DNA of 58,513 nt from Actinomadura roseirufa (GCF_900659635.1 NZ_CAACVB010000024.1:1-58513); one strand, 5' to 3'; counted from the first letter of the stretch, positions 23,983 to 32,903 are shown. Made by a program: numbers and translations. Notes: generated from the sequence alone by a model not told the origin.

Positions 23983-24711
23983 ATGTTCTGGCGCAAGCAG
24001 CGCGCCGCCATCGCGCGCTTCCATCCGCTGCATCAGGCGCTGATCCACCAGCGCGGGTTCACGGTGTCGCTGCGCCGCGACGACTGGGAACCGGTGATCC
24101 GGAGCCTCGCCGGGCACGCGGCGCAGGTGCGGCGCGCGAAGTGGCGGCCGCCGAGCCGGGCGGGCGCCGTGCTGGTGCCGCTGCTGCGGGTGCTCGCGGC
24201 CGACATGCGGCCGGACGGGGTGCTGTCGGTCGCGGCGGACCTGCGCGGGATGGAGGTCCCGGACAAGAACGGGACGCCGCACCCGATGCCCGTCCAGCAC
24301 CCGGTCCTGTCGGCCGAGCAGTGGTGGGCGATGGACCCGTGGCTGCGGATGCGGGCCGAGCTGCGCGACGGCAGCGTCCTGGAGCTGGCGGTGACCGACC
24401 GGACGCGGCGGCGCCGGATCCGCAAGCGCAATCCGCGCGGAAAGATCAAGACGAAGGTGAAGTCGAAGACCGTGCACATGGTGAGCGTGACGCGGCGGCT
24501 GCCGAAGGACGCCGCGGTGCGGCGGCCGGGGTCGGCGCCGCCGGGATGGGTGCGGGTGCGGGTCAGGCCCGGCTCGCGGACGGTGATCCGGGCGAGCGGC
24601 AAGCTGCCCGGGGCGCCGACGGAGGAACGGCTGATGGAGGCGATCCTGCACGTGTCGACCGAGCCGTTCCGGTGGACGCCGCCCGGCACGACGGGCAGGG
24701 CGGCGCGATGA
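23983..24711 (+). CDS. Unknown 242-residue basic protein in the glycan operon
   Basis: I do not recognise this family. It starts at ATG 23983, 12 bp after the glycosyltransferase. Visible features are an N-terminal MFWRKQRAAIARFHPLHQAL and a conserved-looking core, SAEQWWAMDPWLRMRAELRD. A very basic stretch at about 141-163 (R-R-R-R-x-R-K-R, then K-x-K-x-K-x-K-x-K) may contact acidic glycan, phospholipid or nucleic acid. The C-terminus reads EPFRWTPPG. There is no signal peptide and no membrane helix. It overlaps the next gene as ATGA, so it is coupled to the zinc-finger protein. Confidence 0.8.
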   Translation: MFWRKQRAAIARFHPLHQALIHQRGFTVSLRRDDWEPVIRSLAGHAAQVRRAKWRPPSRAGAVLVPLLRVLAADMRPDGVLSVAADLRGMEVPDKNGTPHPMPVQHPVLSAEQWWAMDPWLRMRAELRDGSVLELAVTDRTRRRRIRKRNPRGKIKTKVKSKTVHMVSVTRRLPKDAAVRRPGSAPPGWVRVRVRPGSRTVIRASGKLPGAPTEERLMEAILHVSTEPFRWTPPGTTGRAAR

Positions 24712-25064
24712 CCCCCTGCGACGTGACCACGGGGTTCTTCGTGCTGGGACGCTGCGGCCGCCCGGCCGTCACGGGCTGCCCGCAGTGCGGGCGGCCGGTC
24801 TGCGGCGAGCACGCCGCACCGCAGGGCGGGCACTGCCCGGAATGCCTCGCCGCGCTGGGCCACGGCTCGCGCGACCCGCACGACCCGTCCTGGGTCGCCG
24901 GTTACCGGCGGCGCCACTACGAGCGCACCTCGGAGACCTACAACGACACGACCTGGTACTCGTCGTTCGACGCCTACGACCGCGGGGCGTTCGAGCCCGG
25001 GAGCGGCTACACCTACGACGAGGGCGATTTCGGCTCCGACGGAACCGGGTTCGTGGACAGCTGA
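24708..25064 (+). CDS. Unknown zinc-finger protein (118 residues) in the glycan operon
   Basis: Nine potential ligands cluster in the first 46 residues: C4, C16, C24, C27, C32, H35, H42, C43 and C46. The pattern C-x2-C-x4-C-x2-H-x6-H-C-x2-C is like a B-box or other small treble-clef finger. The rest is acidic and aromatic (ERTSETYNDTTWYSSFDAYD), possibly disordered and complementary to the basic protein encoded before it. The stop overlaps the next start as TGATG. Family unknown. Confidence 0.8.
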   Translation: MTPCDVTTGFFVLGRCGRPAVTGCPQCGRPVCGEHAAPQGGHCPECLAALGHGSRDPHDPSWVAGYRRRHYERTSETYNDTTWYSSFDAYDRGAFEPGSGYTYDEGDFGSDGTGFVDS

Positions 25065-26227
25065 TGGCACATGTCCTGTGGATTACAGAGCACTACCCGC
25101 CGAGCCAGGGCGGTATGGCCCAGTCATGCGACCGCATCGTGCGGGGCCTGCGCGGCGCGGGAGTGGAGGTGGACGTCGCGCACCTGACCCGGCGCGACCG
25201 CCCCTGGAGCGTGACGCGCGAGAACGGGGGGCGGCTGCTGACCGCGCCGCTCGGCGACGACCCCGAGCACGCTCTGCGCCGCCTCTGGACGACCCTCACC
25301 GCCGAGCGGCTCACCGGCGGGACGTACTCGCACACGGTCGCGTTCGGCGGGACGTATCCGATGCTCGCCGCGCCCGTCCTGGCGCGGCTGCTGCGCGTCC
25401 CGCTGGTCACGCTGCTGCGCGGCAACGACATCGACATCGGTGTCTTCTCGCTCCGGCGGCGGGGCGTGCTGACCGACGCGCTGCGCTCCTCCGCGCACGT
25501 GTGCGTGGTCGCGCGCTCGCACGCGCCGCTGGTGACGGCGCTCGCCCCTGACGCGGCGGTGACGTTCGTGGCCAACAGCGTCGACACCGGCCAGTGGCGG
25601 ATCCTGCCGTCCGAGCGGGAGCGGGCGCGCACGTGGCGGGCGGAGAACGTCACCGGCGGGCGGCGGACGGTCGGGCTCATCGGCCAGCTCAAGAACAAGA
25701 AGGGCGTCGGGTTCTTCCTGGACGCCCTCCTCGCGTCCGGGCACGCGGACGCGTTTCACCTGCTGCTCGTGGGCGAGGTCGAGGAGAGCGTGACCGCGCG
25801 CCTCGCCGAGCCGGACGGCGGCGTCGCGCACTCCTTCCTGCCGTTCCTGGAGCGCTACGACCTGCCGTCGGTGTACGCGAGCTGCGACCTGGCGGCCCTG
25901 CCGTCCTTCTATGACGGCATGCCGAACGTGGCGCTGGAGGCGGCGGCGCTCGGCGTCCCGCTGCTCGCCTCGGACGCGGGCGGCCTCGGCGACGTCGCCG
26001 ACGACGAGATCGGGTTCACCTTTCCCGCGGGCGACGCGCACGGCTGCCGCGCCGCGATCGACCGGGCCGCCCGCGCGGACGCCGCGCGGCTGTCCGCGCT
26101 CGGCGCGGCGGGCGCCGAGCGGATCCGCCGCGACTTCACCCCGGCCGGGGAGACGGCCGGGTACCTCGCCGTCCTGGACGCCGTGGCGGGCACTGGGTCC
26201 AGCACGGGGCCCGGCGCGCCCGGATGA
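25064..26227 (+). CDS. GT4-type glycosyltransferase
   Basis: A 387-residue GT-B enzyme starting MAHVLWITEHYPPSQGGMAQ, the usual donor-side opening of GT4 enzymes. LLRGNDIDIGVF, VTFVANSVDTGQW and FYDGMPNVALEAAALGVPLL mark the acceptor domain, linker and E-x7-E region. It begins inside the stop codon of the zinc-finger gene and ends with a 4-bp overlap into the next glycosyltransferase. Confidence 0.9.
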   Translation: MAHVLWITEHYPPSQGGMAQSCDRIVRGLRGAGVEVDVAHLTRRDRPWSVTRENGGRLLTAPLGDDPEHALRRLWTTLTAERLTGGTYSHTVAFGGTYPMLAAPVLARLLRVPLVTLLRGNDIDIGVFSLRRRGVLTDALRSSAHVCVVARSHAPLVTALAPDAAVTFVANSVDTGQWRILPSERERARTWRAENVTGGRRTVGLIGQLKNKKGVGFFLDALLASGHADAFHLLLVGEVEESVTARLAEPDGGVAHSFLPFLERYDLPSVYASCDLAALPSFYDGMPNVALEAAALGVPLLASDAGGLGDVADDEIGFTFPAGDAHGCRAAIDRAARADAARLSALGAAGAERIRRDFTPAGETAGYLAVLDAVAGTGSSTGPGAPG

Positions 26228-27051
26228 TCGTCTTCTACGCGTGCGGGGACGGGCTGGGCCATCTGACGCGGCTCCGCGCCTACCTGCACACCCTCGGGGC
26301 GGGCGGCGGCGTTCCTCCCGGAGAGGCCGCCGTCATCACCGCCTCCCCGTTCGCGCGGGACCGCCGGGTCGTGGACGGCCTCCGCGTGATCGCGGCGTCC
26401 GACCCGGCGCGCGCCCTCGCCGCGCTGCGGCCCGACGAGGTGGTCGTCGACGCCTTCCCCGCCGGCCTCAAAGGGGAGCTGACCGTCCTCCCCGGGGACG
26501 CGCGGGTCACGCACCTGGCCCGCCTGCTGCGCTGGGACGCCTACCGGCCGCTGCTGCCCGCCGATCCGCCGCGCTTCGACCGGACGTTCGTCCTCGAACC
26601 GCTCGACCCGGCGCACGAGGCGCACCTGCGCGGCGTCTCCGCCGAGATCGGGCCGCTGACCCTCATCGATCCGCCGGCCGAGCCCCTCGACCTGGACGGC
26701 TGGATCATCGTGCACGGCGGCCCGGACGAGGAGATCCTCGAACTGGCCGGCTACGCGCGGGACATGGCCGCCCTGGAGGGCGCCGCCCCGCGCATGACCG
26801 TCGTGTCGCCCCGCAGGCCGGCCGGGCTGCCCGCCGGGTTCGCCCACCTGGACGCCTATCCGGCGTGCCCGCCGGGGCCGCGCGTCGAGCGGATCGTGAC
26901 GGCGGCCGGGTTCAACGCCGTCCGCCAGTTCGCGCCCTGGCGGGACCGGCACCGGATGCTGCCGTTCCCGCGCACCCTCGACGACCAGTTCACCCGTGCC
27001 CGCCGCGCCCGGGAGCCGCGACCCGCGCGCGGCCGATCCCCGGCGCGCTGA
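26224..27051 (+). CDS. Short MurG-like glycosyltransferase
   Basis: A 275-residue protein starting MIVFYACGDGLGHLTRL, which resembles the glycine-rich loop of MurG/GT28 enzymes (GHxxR). The chain is shorter than a full GT-B enzyme (about 350). The C-terminal part holds GWIIVHGGPDEEILEL and ERIVTAAGFNAVRQF, like the donor-binding G-G-x-N segment. It is the last gene of the operon; the following 175 bp are non-coding. Activity is plausible but the compact size is unusual. Confidence 0.75.
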   Translation: MIVFYACGDGLGHLTRLRAYLHTLGAGGGVPPGEAAVITASPFARDRRVVDGLRVIAASDPARALAALRPDEVVVDAFPAGLKGELTVLPGDARVTHLARLLRWDAYRPLLPADPPRFDRTFVLEPLDPAHEAHLRGVSAEIGPLTLIDPPAEPLDLDGWIIVHGGPDEEILELAGYARDMAALEGAAPRMTVVSPRRPAGLPAGFAHLDAYPACPPGPRVERIVTAAGFNAVRQFAPWRDRHRMLPFPRTLDDQFTRARRAREPRPARGRSPAR

Positions 27052-27226
27052 CGCGCGGGTCGGCGTGGACTCCGGTGACGGGACGGCGAATGACCGGACG
27101 GCGAAGAACGGGTCAGCGCGCACGGGTCGACGCGAACGATGGCGGGACGGTGGCGGGCACGGCGGGGCGGGCACGGCGGGCGCGGGCGGCGTCGGCGCGC
27201 TCGGGCCGATGGGGCACGGGCAGGGC

Positions 27227-27448
27227 TCAGCGGGCGCGGGCGCCCTCGCGCAGCCGGTTGGGGTCGATCTCGCGGGCCGGGCGGCGGCGCAGGTACTCGG
27301 TCTCAAGCTCGTTCATGCGGCGGGTGTGCTCCCCGTACGCCTGGGGGGCGGCGTGCCGCAGGGCGTCGAGCCTCGTGTCGTACAGGCTGGCCAGCTCGCG
27401 GAAGAGATCGTCGTCGGTGAGGACGCCCGGGTCGATTCCCATCGTCAT
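27227..27448 (-). CDS. DUF6158 family small protein
   Basis: About 73 residues from ATG 27448 (ATG 27442 is an alternative), with GGAGGGAG upstream. The sequence MGIDPGVLTDDDLFRELASL, then HTRRMNELETEYLRRRP and a DPNRLREGARAR tail, is the DUF6158 pattern. It is a soluble helical protein of unknown role, common in actinomycetes. Confidence 0.82.
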   Translation of the reverse strand: MTMGIDPGVLTDDDLFRELASLYDTRLDALRHAAPQAYGEHTRRMNELETEYLRRRPAREIDPNRLREGARAR

Positions 27449-27656
27449 CTGCGGTGCTCCCTCCGGCGCACGCCCGTGCACCCGTGCGCGGCGCCTCTGT
27501 GTCCTCTGCGGGCCCGTGTCTCCCGCGGGCCCGTGCCCGCGGGTCGGCCGAGTCGGTGCCGCCTCTCCTCTACCCGGTGTCCGCCGGGTGAACCGCCGTC
27601 CCGCGCCCGCCGGACCGAACATCGCAATGACTGACATACCGGGCATCAACGACGCC

Positions 27657-27689
27657 TCAGGCGCCCGCCGGGGAGTGACGGGCGCCTGA
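27657..27689 (-). terminator. Hairpin terminator after the PAP2-DAGK gene
   Basis: TCAGGCGCCCG (27657-27667) pairs perfectly with CGGGCGCCTGA (27679-27689), an 11-bp stem with an 11-nt loop. It lies 22 bp past the stop of the minus-strand gene at 27711. The rest of the 27449-27656 gap shows nothing I can name. Confidence 0.65.
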
Positions 27690-27710
27690 ACATCGCGGGA
27701 ACCCTGCGCC

Positions 27711-29330
27711 TCAGTCCTCGGGCGGATGGAAGACGGTGAGGGCGCCCGCGTGCTTGCCGAAGCGGACCGCGGCGGGCATCGAGGAGACCTCGCCGTCGCG
27801 GGCGAGCCGCAGTTCGCCGCCCGGCGACACCACCTCCAGCGCCCCCGCCCGCCACGCACGGTAACCGGGGGTGAGGCGCAGATGCCCGGCCAGGACCGCG
27901 GCGACGGCCCGGGTCCGCGGGACGCGCCGTCCCGTCGTGATCATCCGGATGTCGAGCCGCCCGTCGTCCAGGCGCTCCCGCCAGGTGGGCGCGGCGCCGT
28001 GCGAGCCGTAGACGCCGTTGCCGACGAACGCCAGCCAGACCCGGCGGCGGCGGCCGTCCACCACCGCCTCGACGGGCTCGGCGTGCCGCAGGGTCCGGAC
28101 GGCGGCGACGGCCAGCGCGGGCCACTTGCCGATCCGCCGCTCCAGCCGTTCCCGCCGGTCGACGAGCTCGGTGTAGGCGCCGAAGCTGGCGGTGTTGAGG
28201 AAGAGCCGCTCCTCCTCGGGGCCCGCGGCGGCGCTCGCGGGCGTCACGTACGCCACGTCCGCGAGGCCGAGCCGCCCGCCCCGGTACGCGGCCACGGCCT
28301 GCGCGGGCGTCTCCATGCCGAGCGCGCGGGCGAAGTGGTCGAACGTCCCGCCGGGGACGACCAGCAGCGGAACGCCGTGCTTCAGCGCCGCGCGGGCGGC
28401 GGCGTTCACGGTGCCGTCGCCGCCGACGACGGCCAGCGCCCGCGCGCGCTCGGCGGCCTTGCCGAACGCCTTGTCGATGTCCTCATCGGGCTCCAGGCGG
28501 ACGATCTCCGCGGCGGGCAGCTCCCGCCGGATCAGCCCGAGCGCCGCCTCCGCGTTGCCCGGCCGCAGCCCGCCCGGCACTTCGCCGCCGGTGCCCGACC
28601 CCGGGTTGACGACCGCGACGAGCCCGGCCCCGTCCTCACTGACCTGGACGTCCTCTCCCTCGGCCCGCGTCACGCGGGCCACCGGAGGGCGCGCCGGCCA
28701 CACCATCCGCGTCCCGAGGCCGGCCAGCGTCCCGATCCCGAGCCCCGCCAGCACGTCCCCCGGGTAGTGGGCGCCGGTGTAGACGCGGGCGAACGCCACC
28801 GCCGCGGCGGCCACCGCGACCGGCGCCGCGAGAAGGGGCGGCGCCTCCAGCGCCACCCCCGTCGCGAACGCCGCGGCCGACGCCGAGTGCCCGGACGGGA
28901 ACGCGTGCGAGGTCGGCAGCTTCCACCGGATCCGGATCGGCGGCACCAGGTCCACCACCGGGCGCTTGCGGCGGAACGCCTGCTTGCCGAGGATGTTCAC
29001 GGCCGGGCTCGCCACCGCGATGGCCATCGACCCGCGCAGCGCGGCGCGCCGCAGCCGGGGCCGCCGGCTGACCGCCAGCGCGCCCGCCGTCCCGAACCAC
29101 AGCACACCGTGGTCGGCGGACCGCGACAGCCGCGGCAGGACGTACTCAAGGCCCGGCAGCCGGGCCGCGGCGACCCGGTCGAACGCCCATCGGTCGGCCC
29201 GGCCGAGCCTGCGGAGCAGGCCGCTCGCGGGGGCGCGGGGACGGCGGCGGCGCGGGGGCGGCGGGGCCGCCGCGGCGCGGGCGTGCACGGGCAGTGACCG
29301 GTGACCCGGCGTCGGATGGTTGGCGCGCAT
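27711..29330 (-). CDS. PAP2 phosphatase-diacylglycerol kinase fusion
   Basis: About 539 residues from ATG 29330. The N-terminal PAP2 domain has all three phosphatase motifs: KQAFRRKRP, PSGHS and ARVYTGAHYPGD, with several membrane helices. The C-terminal lipid-kinase domain has VVNPGSGTG and the ATP-binding VVGGDGTVNA. It would cycle phosphatidate/diacylglycerol or phosphorylate a related membrane lipid. It is divergent from the ABC exporter genes, with 110 bp between starts. Confidence 0.9.
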   Translation of the reverse strand: MRANHPTPGHRSLPVHARAAAAPPPPRRRRPRAPASGLLRRLGRADRWAFDRVAAARLPGLEYVLPRLSRSADHGVLWFGTAGALAVSRRPRLRRAALRGSMAIAVASPAVNILGKQAFRRKRPVVDLVPPIRIRWKLPTSHAFPSGHSASAAAFATGVALEAPPLLAAPVAVAAAAVAFARVYTGAHYPGDVLAGLGIGTLAGLGTRMVWPARPPVARVTRAEGEDVQVSEDGAGLVAVVNPGSGTGGEVPGGLRPGNAEAALGLIRRELPAAEIVRLEPDEDIDKAFGKAAERARALAVVGGDGTVNAAARAALKHGVPLLVVPGGTFDHFARALGMETPAQAVAAYRGGRLGLADVAYVTPASAAAGPEEERLFLNTASFGAYTELVDRRERLERRIGKWPALAVAAVRTLRHAEPVEAVVDGRRRRVWLAFVGNGVYGSHGAAPTWRERLDDGRLDIRMITTGRRVPRTRAVAAVLAGHLRLTPGYRAWRAGALEVVSPGGELRLARDGEVSSMPAAVRFGKHAGALTVFHPPED

Positions 29331-29440
29331 GACCGGGGTATCCCCTAGGACGACGACATGATTCCGTAAAGATCTCAAATCGGGGGTCACATGCGGGCGA
29401 ACGTCGCTCACACATCGTCGACTGCAATAGGCTTCGCGGC

Positions 29441-30409
29441 ATGAGTCACCCGGAACGGCTCGGTTCCCAGGGTGGCGAGTCGGTCGGCACGATCGCGGAG
29501 CCTCCTCACGTGAACGAGACGCTGGCCGCCTACGCCGCACGGTATGGGCTGAAGCAGAGCGCGGCGCGCCCCCCGCTGCGCAAGTACATCCAGAATGTGT
29601 GGGCTCGACGTAACTTCATCTGGGCGTTCGCGTCGGCCAAGAACATCTCGATGTACACCGAATCGCGACTGGGTCAGGTGTGGCAGCTGCTCACACCGAT
29701 CCTGAACGTTTCGGTCTACTACCTGATCTTCGGTGTCCTGCTGGGCACCAGCCGCGGCGTCCCCGACTTCATCCCGTTCCTTGTGACGGGTGTCTTCATG
29801 TTCGGGTTCACGCAGCGGTCGATCACCTCGGGCTCCAAGTCCGTCGGCGACAACCTCTCGCTGATCCGGGCGCTGCACTTCCCGAGGGCCACGCTGCCGC
29901 TGGCGATCGCCGTCGTCGAGTTCCAGCAGCTGCTGCTGTCGCTGGTGGTGCTGCTGGCCATCGTGTTCGCGTGGGGTGAGCCGATCACCTTCCACATGCT
30001 GCTGTTCGTCCCGGTGCTGGCCCTGCAGCTGCTGTTCAACGTCGGCGCGAGCCTGGTGATGGCCCGGCTCGGCGCGTTCAACCGCGACATCACCCAGCTG
30101 CTTCCGTTCATCATGCGGACGTGGCTCTACATGTCCGGCGTCATCTTCAGCCTGCCGCAGCTGATCAACCACAAGGCCGCGCTGAAGGACAACCCCTGGC
30201 TCTCCGGCCTGCTGGAGGCCAACCCCGCCTACATCTACGTGGAGCTGAGCAGGCACACGCTGCTCGGCGAGTACCGGGGCTATGTCCACAAGATGGGCAT
30301 GCACTCCACCACGCAGTTGTGGGCCTACGCGTTGGCCTGGGCCGCGGTCGCGCTGATCGGCGGCTTCTGGTTCTTCTACCGAGCCGAGGAGCGATACGGC
30401 CGTGGCTGA
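29441..30409 (+). CDS. ABC-2 type polysaccharide exporter permease (Wzm/TagG-like)
   Basis: A 322-residue protein with a cytoplasmic N-terminus (about 60 residues) and six hydrophobic helices, typical of ABC-2 permeases (SRLGQVWQLLTPILNVSVYY, then ALHFPRATLPLAIAVVEF). TAGGCT (29428-29433) lies 7 nt before ATG 29441, giving a possible leaderless transcript. It overlaps the ATPase gene by 8 bp. With it, it should export a lipid-linked glycan such as a teichoic-acid-like or galactan polymer. Confidence 0.9.
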   Translation: MSHPERLGSQGGESVGTIAEPPHVNETLAAYAARYGLKQSAARPPLRKYIQNVWARRNFIWAFASAKNISMYTESRLGQVWQLLTPILNVSVYYLIFGVLLGTSRGVPDFIPFLVTGVFMFGFTQRSITSGSKSVGDNLSLIRALHFPRATLPLAIAVVEFQQLLLSLVVLLAIVFAWGEPITFHMLLFVPVLALQLLFNVGASLVMARLGAFNRDITQLLPFIMRTWLYMSGVIFSLPQLINHKAALKDNPWLSGLLEANPAYIYVELSRHTLLGEYRGYVHKMGMHSTTQLWAYALAWAAVALIGGFWFFYRAEERYGRG

Positions 30410-31193
30410 CACCAAGGTCCGAGGGACCCTCCAGATCGACCCGCACCGCGAGCCCATCGTCGTGGTGGACGACCTCCACATCATCTACCGCGTGTTCGGC
30501 GCGGGCGGGAAGGGCAACGCCGCCAGCGCGTTCTCCCGCGTCCTGCGCCGCGAGAGCCGCCCCTCCATGAAGGAGGTGCACGCGATCAAGGGCCTGTCCT
30601 TCGTCGTGTACCGCGGCGAGGCGGTCGGGATCATCGGCACCAACGGGTCCGGCAAGTCGACGCTGCTGAAGGCGATCGCCGGGCTCCTCCCGCCGCACAG
30701 CGGCGGCGTCTTCACCGACGGCCAGCCGTCCCTGCTCGGCGTCAACGCCGCGCTGATGAAGGACCTCACCGGCGAGCGCAACATCGTCCTCGGCTGCCTG
30801 GCCATGGGCATGACGCCCCAGGAGACCCGCGCCAAGTACAAGGAGATCGTCGACTTCGCCGGTCTCAAGGAGGGGTTCATCCAGTACCCCATGCGGACGT
30901 ACTCGTCCGGCATGGGCGCCCGGCTCCGGTTCGCCATCGCCGCGGCCAAGACCCACGACGTGCTGCTGATCGACGAGGCGCTCGCCACCGGTGACGCCAA
31001 GTTCAAGGTCAAGAGCAAGCGGCGGATCGAGGAGCTGCGCCGCGAGGCCGGCGCGGTGTTCCTGGTCGCCCACCAGCTCGACGTCGTCAAGGAGACCTGC
31101 GACCGCGTCATCTGGATCGACGAGGGCCGCATGCACATGGACGGCGACCCCGCCGAGGTCATCCCCGCCTACATCGAGGCCACCGGCAAGTAA
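30402..31193 (+). CDS. ABC exporter ATPase (Wzt/TagH-like)
   Basis: A 263-residue ATPase starting at GTG 30402. It has Walker A GTNGSGKST, signature YSSGMGARL, Walker B DVLLIDEAL and the switch His in VAHQLD. The YSSGM signature is typical of polysaccharide and teichoic acid exporters. No C-terminal carbohydrate-binding domain is attached, so substrate selection must lie elsewhere. A strong terminator follows. Confidence 0.93.
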   Translation: MADTKVRGTLQIDPHREPIVVVDDLHIIYRVFGAGGKGNAASAFSRVLRRESRPSMKEVHAIKGLSFVVYRGEAVGIIGTNGSGKSTLLKAIAGLLPPHSGGVFTDGQPSLLGVNAALMKDLTGERNIVLGCLAMGMTPQETRAKYKEIVDFAGLKEGFIQYPMRTYSSGMGARLRFAIAAAKTHDVLLIDEALATGDAKFKVKSKRRIEELRREAGAVFLVAHQLDVVKETCDRVIWIDEGRMHMDGDPAEVIPAYIEATGK

Positions 31194-31228
31194 CCCCCGT
31201 CACGCGGCGGCACCGCCGGCACGGCGTC

Positions 31229-31271
31229 CTCGTCCCCCCCATCCTGATAAAGATGGGGGGGACGAGCTTTT
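31229..31271 (+). terminator. Strong intrinsic terminator
   Basis: CTCGTCCCCCCCATC (31229-31243) pairs perfectly with GATGGGGGGGACGAG (31252-31266), followed by CTTTT. The 15-bp stem and T tract make this the clearest intrinsic terminator in the window. It ends the Wzm/Wzt operon 18 bp before the PEBP start codon. Confidence 0.9.
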
Positions 31272-31289
31272 ACTGACGAGGAGACCGCC

Positions 31290-31811
31290 ATGCCCGGCAA
31301 GCCGCCGCTCCCGCACGAGCACCTGCCCGAAGTCCCGTCGTTCACCCTCACCAGCGACGACGTGACCGACGGCGAGCGCCTGGCGGACCGGCACGTGTTC
31401 GACGACTGGGGCCTGGGCGGCGGGAACGAGTCGCCGCACCTGCGCTGGTCGGGGTTCCCCGAGGGGACCAAGGGCTTCGCGGTGACCTGCTACGACCCCG
31501 ACGCGCCGACCGGCAGCGGCTTCTGGCACTGGGCGCTGGTCGACCTGCCCGCCACCGTCACCGAACTGCCGACCGGGGCCGGCGCCGCGGACCCCGCGGA
31601 CGGGTTCCACGTCCGCAACGACTACGGCACCAAGGCGTACGGGGGCGCGGCCCCGCCGCCCGGCGACCCCCACCGCTACGTCTTCACCGTTCACGCCCTG
31701 GACGTCGAGACCCTCGGCATCGACTCCACCGTCTCCCCCGCCGTGGCCGGTTTCAACATCACCGCCCACACCCTCGCCCGCGCCTCGATCGTCCCCGAGT
31801 ACGGCGTCTGA
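31290..31811 (+). CDS. YbhB/YbcL-family PEBP (Raf kinase inhibitor-like) protein
   Basis: A 173-residue protein with the PEBP anion-site signatures [13 protein letters not shown] and the later [20 protein letters not shown]. It is cytoplasmic, with no signal peptide. The biochemical role of bacterial PEBPs is poorly defined. An RBS (GAGGAG, about 31278-31283) lies just after the upstream terminator, so its promoter must lie in or before that hairpin, or some read-through occurs. Confidence 0.92.
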   Translation: MPGKPPLPHEHLPEVPSFTLTSDDVTDGERLADRHVFDDWGLGGGNESPHLRWSGFPEGTKGFAVTCYDPDAPTGSGFWHWALVDLPATVTELPTGAGAADPADGFHVRNDYGTKAYGGAAPPPGDPHRYVFTVHALDVETLGIDSTVSPAVAGFNITAHTLARASIVPEYGV

Positions 31812-31855
31812 CCCGCCGCCCGCCCGGCGGACCGCCGGGCGGGTGACGGCGCGGC

Positions 31856-32845
31856 TCACCCGGCGGCGGCCAGAAGGTCGCCGAGGGGCGTGCGCCGGTA
31901 GAGGACGGCGCGGCCGTCCCGCCCGCGGGTGACCAGCCCCGCCGCGCGCAGCACCGCGAGATGGCCGCCGACGCCGCCGAGGCTGACCCGCAGGCGGGCC
32001 GAGAGCCGGCTGGTCGTCGCGGGTTCGGCGAGGGCGCGCAGCACGTCCGCGCGGGTCCGGCCGAGCAGATGCCCCAGAGCGTCCGGCGCGGCCGCCCCGC
32101 CGGCCGCGGCCCGGCCCTCCCACAGGACGGACACGCCCCGGGCGCGGTACATCAGCGTGAACGGCGGGCCCTGCTCCAGCTGCCCGCCGAGCTCGGAGAA
32201 CACCGTGGGCACCAGGACGAGGCCGGTGCCGTCCAGCCGGCAGTCGCGCGGCTCCCCGCCGATGTCCGCCTCGATCACCCCGTCGCGCCAGCGCACCCGG
32301 CGGGACAGGCCGTCCAGCGCCTCCGCCCAGCCGTAGGCGGCCAGGCGGCCGGCGCGGTGGACGATGTCCTGCTCCAGGATCGACCGGACCAGCGGCCAGT
32401 CCCGCTCCAGCAGCGCCCGCCACGCCACCTCCAGGCCCGCGGCCAGCCGCTCCACCACGTCCGGGGCCGCGAGGACGTCGCGCACGGCGGGCTCCGGCTC
32501 CGGCAGCCCGTCCAGGTTGCGGGCGATCTCCCACCGCGCCCGGTCCGGCGGCGTCGCGCGCATGACCGCCAGCTGCGCGGCGACCGTCAGGTTCGGCCGT
32601 ACGGGCGGCGGCTGGACGAAGTCGGCCATGTAGGCGTGGCGGCGGCGCAGGAACGCCAGCGCCCGGACGGCCGGGTCGCCCGCCGCCTCCCGGTAGGCGG
32701 GCCGCATCCGCTCCACCCAGGGGCGCAGCGGCCCCGCCGGGGCGCGGCCGGCCACCAGGCCGAGCGCGGTGAGCGTCTCCAGCAGCGGCGCGACGCCGAA
32801 GCGGCTGGCCGCGAGGTCCTGCGGGCCGATCACTATCCGGTACAT
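31856..32845 (-). CDS. ArsR-type winged-helix regulator with DUF5937-like N-terminus
   Basis: A 329-residue protein. The C-terminal 80 residues form an ArsR-like winged helix (LGRTRADVLRALAEPATTS, then HLAVLRAAGLVTRGRDGRAV). The N-terminal 240 residues resemble DUF5937, a domain usually joined to such helices (MYRIVIGPQDLAASRFGVAP). It is divergent from an MFS gene with a palindrome between them and probably represses it. Confidence 0.88.
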   Translation of the reverse strand: MYRIVIGPQDLAASRFGVAPLLETLTALGLVAGRAPAGPLRPWVERMRPAYREAAGDPAVRALAFLRRRHAYMADFVQPPPVRPNLTVAAQLAVMRATPPDRARWEIARNLDGLPEPEPAVRDVLAAPDVVERLAAGLEVAWRALLERDWPLVRSILEQDIVHRAGRLAAYGWAEALDGLSRRVRWRDGVIEADIGGEPRDCRLDGTGLVLVPTVFSELGGQLEQGPPFTLMYRARGVSVLWEGRAAAGGAAAPDALGHLLGRTRADVLRALAEPATTSRLSARLRVSLGGVGGHLAVLRAAGLVTRGRDGRAVLYRRTPLGDLLAAAG

Positions 32846-32865
32846 GTTTCGCTCCTCACCGAAAC
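32846..32865. promoter_or_regulatory. Candidate ArsR-type operator
   Basis: GTTTCG (32846-32851) and CGAAAC (32860-32865) form a 6-bp dyad with an 8-bp spacer between the divergent start codons at 32845 and 32904. It abuts the regulator's own ATG. Confidence 0.5.
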
Positions 32866-32903
32866 GTTATCCCGGGCCGGGACCGCGACCGGAGGATCAC
32901 CCC

